This document shows, in pieces, positions 53,498-64,000 of a stretch of DNA of 64,000 nucleotides (the first letter of the stretch is position 1; each line of letters begins with the position of its first letter). This stretch comes from Passalora sequoiae (lineage: Eukaryota; Ascomycota; Dothideomycetes; Mycosphaerellales; Mycosphaerellaceae). Position numbers and translations under genes: made by a program. The DNA lies in the NCBI GenBank assembly GCA_013248845.1, contig WSQC01000044.1:744001-808000 (forward strand), in the 5' to 3' direction. The notes beneath the pieces are model-generated. The model had not been told where the DNA came from, ran no database searches, and saw nothing but the letters and a program-made list of their open reading frames with translations.

Positions 53498-55756
53498 TGA
53501 GCTTTGGACATCGCCCAGATGCTTCGATTCGAATCGGTTCTGTCTCCTGTCTCGCATTCCAACAGCCAAGCTGAGACATGATCATTGTTTCCATGTGGAG
53601 AAGCAGATGACTTGCGCCTTCTTCGTCTCCTTCGCACGATCCAAGCAAGAGCACACATACGCATACCAGTATCGCAGCTATCAGTTACCACGTCTCACGT
53701 GGAAGGCCTCGTTGCATGATCCCTCCATAATCTAGTTGCTAGGATCCGAATCTTGTCAGCACGCCAGTATCAAACTGCAAATAAGCAAGGAGCATCTGAG
53801 AAAAAGCTGATGATGAGCGCTAAGAAAACGGCGGACTCGTGCTCCTCCTATTTTGCTTGAATTCGTCAACTCGCCGTGCTTCTCAAAGCTGTATCAAGCA
53901 GACTCGTAAGGCCCGCTTCAATCAAAACGACGCAAATTAAACATCGAAATTATTCACGACGTCGAGCCCGACATCATGGACGACACCGCCGCCAGAGATT
54001 CGTCTCATAACGCTACAAAACAGCATTTGAAGCGCCTGAGGATGATCGGAAGTCCCGAACCCTGCACGAGACAGAAGGCATCCACCACACCGATATGCCG
54101 GCTCCCGAAAGTCGGAGGTCGTATGACTTGCTCTTACTGTTACGGAAGCGCCAAAGGTCTTCAGGGAAGCAGCAAAAGGATATGCGGCAAAGGTTGAGAA
54201 AATGAGACAGAAGGATTCGCTGCACTGACGATCAGTTCGAGCCCGGAATATGCCGGTCATGGCAGGTTCAGAAGGTACAAGAAGAAATTGTGGAGGGAGT
54301 GTGGCGAGTGTCTGCAGAGAGATATGCACGGCGTGGATGGGCTGTCGAATAGCTATTAAGTGGGGCCGGGCCGCGCCTATAACAGTAACGCCACGACGGA
54401 CTCGCAACCAGGAACATGATCGTCATTCAGTCAACAAGCTGGCGAATAGCCGACAGATTCCACCAAAGCAGAATTCAAGCATTCGTCCAAACTCACTTCA
54501 GCAGGCATATTGGCCTAGAGCTGAAGTCGCCGATGCCGCCTACAAATTCCGCATGCTCTGATGATGTTATCGAGCTCAAACACGTTGACTCGCTGGAACT
54601 ACTAGGTCTCATCACGGCAGCTACGCGATCGACACTGGCATGGTAAAGACTCAATGCCTGTGACCTAGAAAGCGAAATGCAAACGAGCACCATGAGCGTA
54701 AGGCGAAAGCACTTCGTCTCTTCTGTGTCTGCCTAGCGAAGTATCAATGAGAAAGTAACCAAGACCTGCCCGTCGGCACAAATTGTGTTGCGCCAGCCCA
54801 GAACTTGGCGATCGAAGTTTGATCTCCTCTCTGCAGTTCATCACGTTCACTTCGTAAAGATCAGCTGAAAAGGCGCCCGAGTCGTACTCGAGGCTTATAC
54901 AGAAGTTTTGGCCCATGCTCAACAGGCGCCAAGCTGCCACCGAGATCAGACAAAACGCCATTTAGTGAGCGTCTGTAGTTTCATGAATCTCCAGCCGTGT
55001 CAATGCAATGCAATTCCCTTGCCCCATCATGGTGGCGTGATGAGCATGTTCGGCAAGAAGTGCGAGTTCCCCACTCCAATCTCATCCGCCGCTCACATCT
55101 TCACCTTTGACAGAATGACATCTGCAGCCCTACGACCTGACTCCAGCTATCTCCGACACGGCCACGACCGAAGTCTCGTGAGATGTCGACAGAGATCGCA
55201 GCTGACATGACTACCCTGAGCCTCTCCACGGGTCTTGCTTTGTGATGAAGATCCTTGTTAGGGTCAGTCTTTGACGTACGCCGTTCAGCTACAGGAAACA
55301 ATTCTCTAGCAACCACAAACACTGCTATACTCCGACAATGTCCCAGTCGATGGCAATGGAATCCGTGTATGTTCCGGCGGCTATGTTGCGGAATCGACAA
55401 TGGGTCAGCAAGACGATGATGTTTGCCTCGCTTCACACGACACGCACTACAAAGCTGGTCGTATATATCGTCTTAGGTAGGTGCTATATTCGTTCCTCTA
55501 CTTCCTTCTCATTGATATGTACACCAACAACAACGTACGACACCATCAAACCAAGCGAAGCATCGCAACAACAACAACAACAACTGTAGCGTCACCACCA
55601 CCACCACCACAACAACGACATATGTGCAAAGGCACCTGCCAGAACTGCAATAAACTAAAAGCCACGAACACCCTCCTCCTCCTCAACAACAACCATACCC
55701 AACCCGACAACCACAACCCATCCACCACCACCACTACCACATCATCCCCCACCAAA
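53498..55756. other. Intergenic region with a possible small gene
   Basis: About 2.3 kb. Near 53976-54358 on the plus strand, open stretches in different frames (MDDTAARDSS... then EAPKVFREAAKGYAAK, then QEEIVEGVWRVSAERYARRGW ending at a stop at 54356-54358) have protein-like composition. The last two join in frame if a 43-nt GTTGAG...ATCAG intron is removed. I could not complete a full model, so no gene is claimed. Confidence 0.35.
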
Positions 55757-56032
55757 ATGAGCACCCTCTCCCAAACCCCAACGGCACCACCCCACCACTC
55801 CTCATCCTTCCTCCAAAGCATCAAAGAATCCCTCAAAGAACAACACCCCAATGCCAAAACCCCGCGTCACCAACTCCCCCACCCCGTCCACTGGCCCTTT
55901 TACGCGCGAAAAGTCGGACGAGCGGCGAGATTCTATGTGGCGGGCGTGGTACTGTTCTTTGGGTGGCCGTTTGCGTTGAAGGGGTTGGTGAATTGGAATA
56001 ATGGGGTTTATGGTAGGAGGAGAGGCCGGTAG
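55757..56032 (+). CDS. Small single-pass membrane protein, unknown function
   Basis: Single exon, 91 residues. Ser/Thr/Pro-rich start, a helix (FLQSIKESLKEQ), HPVHWPFYARKVGRAARFY, then one membrane segment (VAGVVLFFGWPFALKGLV) and a short basic end. The block around the membrane segment looks conserved, as in small ER or mitochondrial fungal proteins. The frame opens further upstream, but that part (55481-55756) is simple-sequence CAA/CCA repeat, so I start at the ATG at 55757. Confidence 0.6.
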   Translation: MSTLSQTPTAPPHHSSSFLQSIKESLKEQHPNAKTPRHQLPHPVHWPFYARKVGRAARFYVAGVVLFFGWPFALKGLVNWNNGVYGRRRGR

Positions 56033-56495
56033 GGGAGGGGAGGGGTGATGGGAGGGGCGATGGGGGGTTGGAGAGAACGGGGGATGGTTGAGGTCGAGTA
56101 AGGGGGGCTGGAGGACGGGTATGTGGTGTATGGATAGATTATGGGAGAGGGGCGCCCGTTTGTTGTTGTTGTTGTTGTTGTTGGCGGAGTTTTGGGGGAG
56201 ATGAATTTGATGAAGTGCTTCTTTGTGGGCTATTTGTGCTTGCGCTATGCAGCTGCGATGGGGCTTTGGTCAAAGTATCGATTGCACTGACTGATGGGAG
56301 GTCTGTCAATAGGATTCGTCGGGTATTTTGTCCAGTATGACGGACGGGTGGTTCATACAGCAATAGAGCTCAAACATCAGTATCGCTTTTGGCTGTTGAG
56401 ATGATGTGTATATATCTATTTATCAACACATGATCCGTACTGTCAGCCGACATTGTCGTAACAGCATGTCATTCAACATGATTCAGTACTTCTTC
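56033..56495. other. Convergent 3' region with (GTT)n repeat
   Basis: About 460 nt between two convergent genes. G-rich just after the stop (56034-56110), then a (GTT)n microsatellite at about 56160-56182. No gene seen. Confidence 0.55.
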
Positions 56496-58558
56496 TTAAA
56501 TATCCTCCTCATTGTCAATCACAACACTCCACATTCCAGTCTCCGTATTATTCGTAATATTAGTCTGCATAATCGATCCTCCCTTAAGGCTGCCACTCTC
56601 TGCCATTCCACCAGCAATAGGTCTCTGCAATCGGTTCTCACCACTCTTAACCGTGAAATTCGCAAGTGGGATCTCCAGCGGATTGCGGTCGATAATAGTC
56701 GACAGACCAAAGAAGGAGGCATTTACCTCATCATATGAGAGATGCAGCTCAAAGTATCCGCGGTAGTACAAATCGTTCCAATGAAGTTCCGGGTTTGCGG
56801 CCTCCAGGATATCCGAGAAATTGTTCGCGCTCTTCTGGGTGATGTTTTGGCCATACGGACAAGGCGAGGAGACGGCCGAGCCGGCGAACTCAACGCCAAG
56901 ACTACCGCTACCGTCTTGAGCGGAGTAGTTGGACATGCCGAGCCAGGTGAGATCGGAGACCCAGGAAGCGTGAGAGTCACCAGAGATGACGATGTTGTTT
57001 CCGATATTATTTTGGGTGAGGTAGTTCAAGGTACGGTTACGGTTAGCTTGGTAGCCATCCCAGGCGTCGTAGTCGAGAGGGTTGACGTTGCCGTAAGCGA
57101 CTGATTCGTTGATCTTGGAGAAGACGGTCTGAGAACCAATGACTCTCCAACGGGCGCCACGGTTGGCGGACTCGCCTAAAGTGTTGTAGAACCAGTTCTC
57201 TTGACGGGATCCCATCATAGAGCGGCCAGCATCGTTGGAAATCTGATGGATATAGTCGGTGTTCCAGTACAGGTCTGTTATCGAGCGGTCGTATTGACGG
57301 GTGTCAAGCATGACCAGATCGAAGAGGGAGCCGATCTGGAAACTACGCCAGATGCGCAGGTTGTCGTCCATCTCGACTTGACGGATCGGCATCCACTCGA
57401 AGTAAGCACGTACTGCGTTCATCTTGCGCTGGTCAACAGATACGCCACCGTCCATGACGAAAGATGCTTCAGTATTGTTCAACTCCGAAGCTCCATCACG
57501 GTAGGTGTTGTCAGACACCTCGTGGTCGTCCCAAACCGGGATCCAGGGGAAGTTCTGGTGCGAGAGAAGGAGGTCCAAGTCGGTGCGGTAGGTTGCGAAC
57601 CTTTCGCGATAGTCGTATAGGGTGTAGATAATCCTCTCTGGCTTTGGAATACGACCAATGCTGGCACCATAACCGTAATCGCCATTGCCCGCGCTGTAAC
57701 ATAGTAAGTCAGTAGGTGTCTGCCAATTTGAAAAGCGTACCACGCAGACGCGAAGACCTGCTATGTCTCGACTCGCAGCAAGCCAATAGGGGCTATGCTG
57801 GACCAGTATCGCTGGACTGGTTTCCGCGATATTGCAGGTCTCACGGCATCTGCTCATACTCCACCAGGAAAGACTCGCTATTCATAGATGTAATCACCGA
57901 GATGCACGACATAGTCGACGCTGTCCTTGCGTGCAGGATTGCCATATGCGTTGAAGAAGCCGAAGGGGAAGTTGCTGCAGGAGTATACAGCGAGACCGAC
58001 ACCGCTCACGTAATCGCTTGGATGTGGGGTCGTCTTGGTGCGGCCCAGAGGACTTGTCTTGTTACTGCCACAGATGTTGAACTGGTAGTAATAGCGTGTC
58101 CAGCTGGATAAGTTGCCTGCCTCAACCTTGACCGTGTAGTCGATGTCGCTGGAGGTGTATGCAGTGCCCTGGCTCTCGATGTTCTCAAAGTGTGCTGTGC
58201 GGGCGACCTTGTACTCAACACAGACGGGTGCAGTGCTCACAGTCTGGTTGGGACCGTGGTTGTAGAGTGGCACATAGCCGCTGACGGTCGAGTTGTTGTC
58301 GACGCTGTTTATCATGGGCGCGGCACGAGTCCAGAGGATGACGCTGTTGGGATAGGGATCGCCAGAAGCCACGCCATGTGTGAAGTTAAGCTGATCAGCC
58401 GTGAACCTCTTCTCGGGCGTGTTTCTTTTGTTCACTTTGTGCAACGATATACCAAGCGAAGGGTGATTTTCTGATGGTGAGCGATAGTTTAGGTTCTTGG
58501 TCCAGCTGGCCGAGACCAAAGCTGAGCAAAACAGCAGTGAAATGAGAGACGACTTCAT
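56496..58558 (-). CDS. Secreted PhoD-type alkaline phosphatase/phosphodiesterase
   Basis: Two exons, 58558-57879 and 57693-56496, give 625 residues. The 185-nt intron is GC-AG (donor GCGAGT) and is by far longer than most introns here. MKSSLISLLFCSALVSA is a signal peptide. PhoD enzymes are calcium- and iron-dependent phosphatases or phosphodiesterases. Metal-site motifs: the GDYIYE box spanning the splice junction, WIPVWDDHE, NTEASF, the YDAWDGYQANR block, and VISGDSHASWV. NNST, NQT and NLS sites suggest N-glycosylation. The join across the intron restores YIYEYxxGNGDYGYGASIGRIP, as in family members. It is probably used for phosphate scavenging outside the cell. Confidence 0.92.
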
Positions 58559-60748
58559 CTTGCCTGACCTGAGATGGCCAATGACGAGACTGACAAAGGG
58601 GCAGCAAACCTACGGAGTGGGAAACATGATATATATTGAAGTTGTCGCACGGGCTACGCGGTCTTCTGAAAGCTACCCGGTCGTGAACTTGGCGCATGGC
58701 ATCTGCAGGAACACTACTGATGATGATGATGATGAAGCTCTTCAATGCATGGCAGGTCGTCGATGGCGTAGATTGATCGAGAGTATAAACAGCCAATGAA
58801 TGAACGTTGATTTGGCATGCTTAGCCAGTCTTGGCAAGTGAGCATCTCTCTGCCGCATGGATGCTGCATTTCTGCATGAACAACAAGCTTTTCGGAGCAT
58901 TGTTTGCATTGCGGAAAGAGGAAGCTGAAGTGTCCTTGCACGTGTCTCGACTACTGCTAACGAGTGGCTCTTCATTACCCACATTATGCTCGGTAGCTCC
59001 GTCTACCGTGCTCTCTAAGCCCTACTTGGGCGCAGCTGCGAACGCGTAGTCGCTTCGCAGGCTCATACTCCGGACGACTCTAACTCATAACGAACGATCA
59101 CCGACGCGCGACGGCGATAAGCGGTTTTTGCGACTTGATGTTTGGACAAGCGCCTGCCAGAGCAAAAGATGGCCACGATGACCCGGCGGAGGCTGATCTG
59201 CTTGCAGCATGCCGTGAAAGATGCAGTGGCACAGATAAGAGCAGCGTCGAGCAAGAGAACGATCATCGTGATACGTGGATCGCGATAACTGAAAGATCAT
59301 ATGCCTGGTCTACGCATGTCACTCCACTCATGAGTGGTCATCACAAGGGAGAACCATATTCTGTCTGCTGCGGCGCGACAGCGATACACCTCACGACAAG
59401 CGCACAGGTATTCACTGACCATCACCGTATTTGAACGAGTCGTCTGTGTAGGACAAAGCAATGCAATAGCTGTCAGCCACTGCGCGATCCGATCACGGAA
59501 GATCTCCATTCATCTCTGTTGTCTGGCCCAGCCAACCATGGCATGCATAGTAGCAATCCGACCACAAATACCATCTACGATGAGCAGAAAGCGGAAACAC
59601 CCTCAAGACCTGACATTGTTAACTAGTCAATTTCTCGGGTCCGACCGACTGATCCTCAAGCAGCAAAGCACCGTAATGATAGGTTCTGAAAATGATCTAC
59701 ACCGTGCCATCCCCATACACTACATTGTGCTAAAACTGCAATGCCGGGTTGCCAATGTTGACGAAGATCCTGAACTGCCTGTGTACAAAGTTACCTAGGG
59801 AGAATACGACATCTACGGATCCTTCATCACCAGCAAGTACACACAGAACGCACAAGGCAATAGCAATACGGACGATAGTGGTCACGAGCTCGCCAGTCGA
59901 GAAGAAGCCTTGAACAAACACAAGCACGGTCATGTTCAAAACCCTTTGTCCGGTGTTTGTGGCATCGAAGGCAAATTACATAGCTCCATACCAAGTATCA
60001 CAATATTCTTTTTCATGCAGCGTGGGCGTTTCAACTCTGATACACGACCAACGTAACGACAATCACCATTTTGTGTAGTTTCCACTTAGGCAGTCACCAA
60101 GCTTCTTCAGATCCTGTTCCCAAGCTCTGAAATGCCTCTTACGGTAAGTCGTGCGCTCGCTTGACTGACGGCTCTTTCGACTGTGAAAGGTCGGCCACAT
60201 CGTCAATGATCTCGCTAGCTATTCAACAAGATCATATGTATCGATTGACTAGGCAATACGTGATTGAAACACATGCATTTCATCCAGCGGAATTTTCAGC
60301 TAGGCACGTTCGATGTAACATGATTTACAATGCGGATCGGTCGCCATCATTTCCTCCATATGCCAGCCACTGTCAGCTCGTACCAATTCATATTAGCCGC
60401 TGCTAATATTCACAGTCGAAGTCATGATCACCAAAGGGCTTTCACTAGGATTCTCAAAGGTTGCGAGCCGAAGCTCCGAAAGGTATTAGAGTGAATGCTG
60501 TACTCTGAGCGCTGATGGGAACCAGAGAGAAGGGCATTGGCTACACGTTCAATGTGTCAGCGCGCTGCTTTGTAGTGCCTCACGCCACGCGTCATGTCCG
60601 AGCTGTTGTGGCATGCCTTCCACCCACTGAATCCGACAAACCCAGCATTCCTCAGTTGCCTGCTGTCTATAGCTGCGACCGATCGTCAGAAGAAGTCGTG
60701 CTCATCACTCCAAGCACACATTACTTCAAAAGTTACCCAAAACCACAA
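58559..60748. other. Long intergenic region without supported gene
   Basis: About 2.2 kb. Holds the promoter of the PhoD gene and a short (GAT)n run at 58720-58735. Open frames of 60-150 codons (for example plus 59334-59798) have no recognisable domain. Confidence 0.4.
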
Positions 60749-61860
60749 CTAATCCTCACGCACGCGCCACACCAGGCTGAACACGCGATACTCCAGCTTC
60801 TCCATATCGGCATAAACCCCATAATCCTCCTCCCCAATATCCGTCGGTCCCGTCCAGCTCAAAACCTCCCCTCCAGACCTCCGATCCAACACCCACCTCC
60901 TCACCCTCACATCCACGACTCGAATCCCGTCATACTTACGCTTAACACTATCAATAATCGCCAGCAACTGATCCACTTTTCCCCTCAGCGTCTCCAGCTC
61001 CAGCGTAAAAGTCCCAACGTTATCAGCGAACCATGCCTGCGCGAGCAAATCCTCGATCCAATCGTCTCCCATTTCCAGAGCCTCGTCGTTCTCCCACCAC
61101 CACCAGTCCGTATGGCGGACGGTGATTTTGACGTGTGGGATCCGAGGCATAGGGATGGAGCTGAATAATCGTCGAGCTTCGTTGCCCTGGAGCCAAAAGA
61201 GCTGTGCGAAAATATGCACTGTTGAGAGGTCGACGATATTGTTTGGAGTGAGGCGTTCCATGAAGCGTTTGAAGCGTTCTGCTTCTGTGATTGGGATATG
61301 TCTGCTTCCGCGAAGACTGTATTTGCCGGATCTGACTATGGTCGCATGGGTCCAGTCCGGACGGCGGTCATCGTTCTTGAACCAGAATGTCGGCTGTCAT
61401 CTGTTAGCAGGTGCTCGTCTGTTGTGGAAAGCGGGTCAATGTATCTTACCTCAGCACTCCGCATCGGCAGATGATTTGCCTCGAGCCAGGCACGTCGACA
61501 TGTTAGGAGTAAAGATGTGTCCCACTTGTGTTTTGCGTGATGGCCAGGTCTATAGCAGTAATGCGTCTCATGGTAGAGATGATGTGGGTCGTCGTATGCG
61601 CAAGTGACGAGCTCGAATATGTTATTTCGTAGTTCTGCCGGTAGGACACCGAATAATGGCGATTGCCCTTGCAAATTGCACTTTGCTAGAGACTCGTCGG
61701 TGACTCGATTTTCAATGGTGCATTGTTCACCATGTTGGAGAAGTGTCACTGCACTTTGTGTCCTTTTGCTCGCTTTCCGTGGGCCAATGGTAATGGTCGG
61801 AATTGTCCGGATCAGGACAACAGCCACGAATGTCAGTATTAGTGAAGCGAACGCGAACAT
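60749..61860 (-). CDS. 2EXR/F-box-like domain protein
   Basis: Two exons, 61860-61450 and 61393-60749, separated by a 56-nt intron, give 351 residues. An N-terminal hydrophobic segment (FASLILTFVAVVLI) could be a membrane anchor. The core from about residue 70 is the fungal domain LFGVLPAELRNNIFELV, then LLLTCRRAWLEANHLP and, across the splice, TFWFKN. It is widespread in filamentous fungi and resembles an F-box start. The second half has TEAERFKRFMERL and alternating helix/strand segments, as in large fungal families of unknown function. The join restores the usual LP-x-x-x-x-E-x-TFWF run. Confidence 0.75.
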
Positions 61861-62118
61861 GAAGTCGGGGAGAATTGCTGTGTCAGGTATTTGAGGTCAG
61901 GTCGAGCTGAGGCGGGATGAACGCCTGCATGTAGATCTAGTCATCATAATTTCAGGCAGCAATCAGGGCACGGACGGAGTCAGCTTGATCGATGAGACTG
62001 GAGTGAGGCGCATGAGTTGAGACAATGATGACTTTTGATTGACTGCTGCTACCTCCAGGCGCCGCGCTATTTCTTTTCAACCATACATGTGCCAACACTG
62101 CTCTGGTTCATGCATCAT

Positions 62119-62799
62119 CTAGTAGAAGAACCCAATGATCTTGCCGGCGACGTGCTTTCTCCTCGCCTCCTCGTGGTCCATGATACCAGCAGATGTGGTG
62201 AGGACGATGTAGCCGAACTGACGCGATGGGAGGAGCTTGACAACCCACTTCTCCAAGTCGCCGAGCTGGACGTTGTAGCGCGGGCTGATGACACCAGTCT
62301 TGTTGAGGCTTGATGCTCGTTAGTCGAGGTACTTTCTAGAAAGACAGTGCCAAATGCTTACCGGCCATTGAGCTGAATGACGATCTTGCCGTTGCGGTGG
62401 TCGTCGACCTCCTCGAATTCGCCGATGTAGCCTGCAGAAATGCAAAGTCAGCATTTGTTGCGAGAAATTAAAAGTGCCTCTTCAGCCAATATTTCCGAAC
62501 ACGTGTAAGATCCTCGCCAACATCTTAATCTTCCGAGCACTTAAAGGGCGTTGGTCGTGGAACATTATAAGACCATTGCCTAGTTATCAACCCGGACACC
62601 CTCTCCTCTCGATCTGTCCTCATTGTGCGCTGAAGTCTCAGAGACTCTACTGCTGGGATCGCTTACCGTGACGCTGCATGACCTGGAGGAATTTGACGAT
62701 GACCTTGGAGCTTGGTCGAATCAGGACCTGGCGCTTGCCGGTCTTCTCGGCGTTGTTGATGGCATTGAGCGCATCGTTGAGGACGGAAGTCTTGACCAT
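62119..62799 (-). CDS. RPS22: 40S ribosomal protein uS8 (S22/S15a)
   Basis: Three exons, 62799-62667, 62431-62362 and 62308-62119, give 130 residues, the exact family length. It binds the central domain of 18S rRNA in the small subunit. Sequence features: MVKTSVLNDALNAINNAEK, KRQVLIRPSSKVIVKFLQVMQ, HGYIGEFEEVDDHR, KIVIQLNGRLNKTGVISPRYN, then LPSRQFGYIVLTTSAG and HVAGKIIGFFY at the end. Introns are 235 and 53 nt, GT-AG. It is divergent from TCTP, with 535 nt shared between the start codons. Confidence 0.98.
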
Positions 62800-63334
62800 T
62801 TTGATGGTGCTTGTCGGAGATTCTCAGCGCGCGATTGCGGTCTGAGGTGTCTGTGGGTCCATGTCAGCCTTCAAGAGCCATTCGAGCGCAAAGAGTGCCC
62901 TCCGGTGGTCTTCACCACGAAGGGTTCTTCAGCTGTGTCGACAGAGGTGCAGCGGTGTCATTGCAATTCGCGTACAATGAGCGCAGACCTTGGCTACCTG
63001 AAGGGCACGTCTTTGTCGTAGGATCGCGACATACCTCGAGTGTGAGCGGAGCTGGACGATTGGCAATAGCTGTGAACAAAAGACCGCACATGAAGGAGCT
63101 GCGATGGAGATTTCGTGGATTTCTGATCACTTGGCGCCAAGACCCAGCTTCCAGAGAACCCTGGCTCGATCGCCCGCTTTTGCGTTAGGTCGGAGGAGGG
63201 GCGGACTCTCCATATTTTCTCTATTCTCGAGCTTCACTTTGCTGCGACTACCTTTCTGCTACCGTCATTCTTTTTGGACCAGCCGGAATACACGTCTGAC
63301 CTCTCACCAGTCCACACATCCGACGCACGTCAAC
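62800..63334. promoter_or_regulatory. Shared divergent promoter of uS8 and TCTP
   Basis: These 535 nt between the two start codons must hold both promoters and leaders. There is a pyrimidine-rich stretch before TCTP (about 63210-63265), as in leaders of growth-regulated translation genes. No specific factor site could be named. Confidence 0.5.
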
Positions 63335-63987
63335 ATGATTATCTACAAGGTGTGTCAGGACACATACATGCGGCATTTCTTGTCATTGCGGGGCAGCTCG
63401 CGCGAAGGACTCGACTGACAGGAATGTGTACAGGATCTGATCACGGGTGACGAGATCATCTCCGACTCCTACGACCTCAAGGAGGTTGACGGCGTCGTCT
63501 ACGAGGCCGACTGCAAGAAGATCACCGTCGGCGGTGAGAATATCGACATTGGCGCCAACCCGTCTGCCGAAGGCGGTGACGATGAAGGTGCCGATGATGG
63601 CACTACACAAGTGATTGACGTCGTCCACTCTTTCCGTCTCAATGAAACCAGCTTCGACAAGAAGAGCTACCTGGGTCATCTCAAGACTTACATGAAGAAG
63701 GTCAAGGAGGGCTTGAAGACAAAAGGCGCGAGCGAAGAGACCGTGAAGGAGTTTGAGACCGGTGCACAGAGCTACGCAAAAAAGCTCATTGCGAACTTCA
63801 AAGACTACGAGTTTCTCATTGGCGAGTCCATGGATCCGGACGGAATGTGAGCGCTCTCGAGAATACTCTTGCTGGACGTTTCACCTGCTAATCCGCCCTT
63901 AGGGTCATCCTCCTCAACTATCGTGAGGATGGTGTCACACCTTACGTCACTGTCTGGAAGCACGGTCTGACTGAGATGAAGGTGTAA
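63335..63987 (+). CDS. TMA19: Translationally controlled tumor protein homologue (TCTP/Tma19)
   Basis: Three exons, 63335-63349, 63434-63846 and 63903-63987, give 170 residues. TCTP binds ribosomes and microtubules and is abundant in growing cells. The first exon is just MIIYK. The second starts DLITGDEIISDSYDLKEVDGVVYE, has GGENIDIGANPSAEGGDDE and the flexible acidic loop, then VIDVVHSFRLNET, KKSYLGHLKTYMKKVK and helices, ending MDPDG. The third finishes VILLNYREDGVTPYVTVWKHGLTEMKV. All family blocks are in order and the length is normal. The stop is 13 nt before the window end. Confidence 0.97.
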
Positions 63988-64000
63988 GCTGGTGGAGAGC

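Noticed and set aside
55481..55756. N-terminal extension of the small membrane protein
   Set aside because: Consists largely of CAA/CCA simple repeats; the conserved part starts after the ATG at 55757.
1..64000. CRISPR arrays, rRNA genes, insertion sequences, intact transposons
   Set aside because: None seen; regular spacer arrays are not expected in a fungal nuclear genome, and no transposase or reverse-transcriptase motif was found.

Overview
The window is nuclear DNA of a filamentous ascomycete (Pezizomycotina). Dothideomycetes is my best guess from gene content and the style of the introns, which are mostly 49-85 nt. Fungus-specific genes such as elongation factor 3, Alb1 and 2EXR-type proteins support this; no species can be named. 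Most protein coordinates below come from exon models I built by hand. In each multi-exon gene that lies wholly inside the window, the exon lengths sum to a multiple of three.

Left part (1-~21 kb) is accessory. A highly reducing polyketide synthase (minus strand, 3' end outside the window) lies beside four genes: an LCB1-like serine palmitoyltransferase subunit, a 3-ketodihydrosphingosine-reductase-like SDR, a BioF/KAPA-synthase-type alpha-oxoamine synthase with its PLP lysine, and an MFS exporter. Together they describe a route to a sphingoid-like amino-polyketide. The PKS makes the chain, the oxoamine synthase releases it by condensation with an amino acid, the SDR reduces the new ketone and the MFS exports the product. 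The layout resembles fumonisin and sphingofungin clusters but the particular gene set is unusual. Downstream is a gene-poor stretch with a decayed P450 gene, then an intact PhyH-type dioxygenase that may be a tailoring enzyme.

Middle (~21-37.5 kb): a secreted effector-like protein, then core genes: EF3, a GNAT acetyltransferase, a multi-pass membrane protein, a membrane-anchored ubiquitin protease (Ubp1-like) and Alb1.

Right (~37.5-64 kb): the housekeeping serine palmitoyltransferase catalytic subunit LCB2, a large low-complexity protein, a PAC3-like proteasome chaperone, a small secreted protein, the Bos1 SNARE, a PTEN-type phosphatase, a tiny membrane protein, a secreted PhoD phosphatase, a 2EXR/F-box-like protein, and a divergent pair of translation genes (uS8/RPS22 and TCTP).

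The most interesting item is the polyketide/oxoamine-synthase cluster with its own LCB1-like subunit, in a region that also shows decay (P450 pseudogene, AT-rich inverted repeat, diverged duplication).
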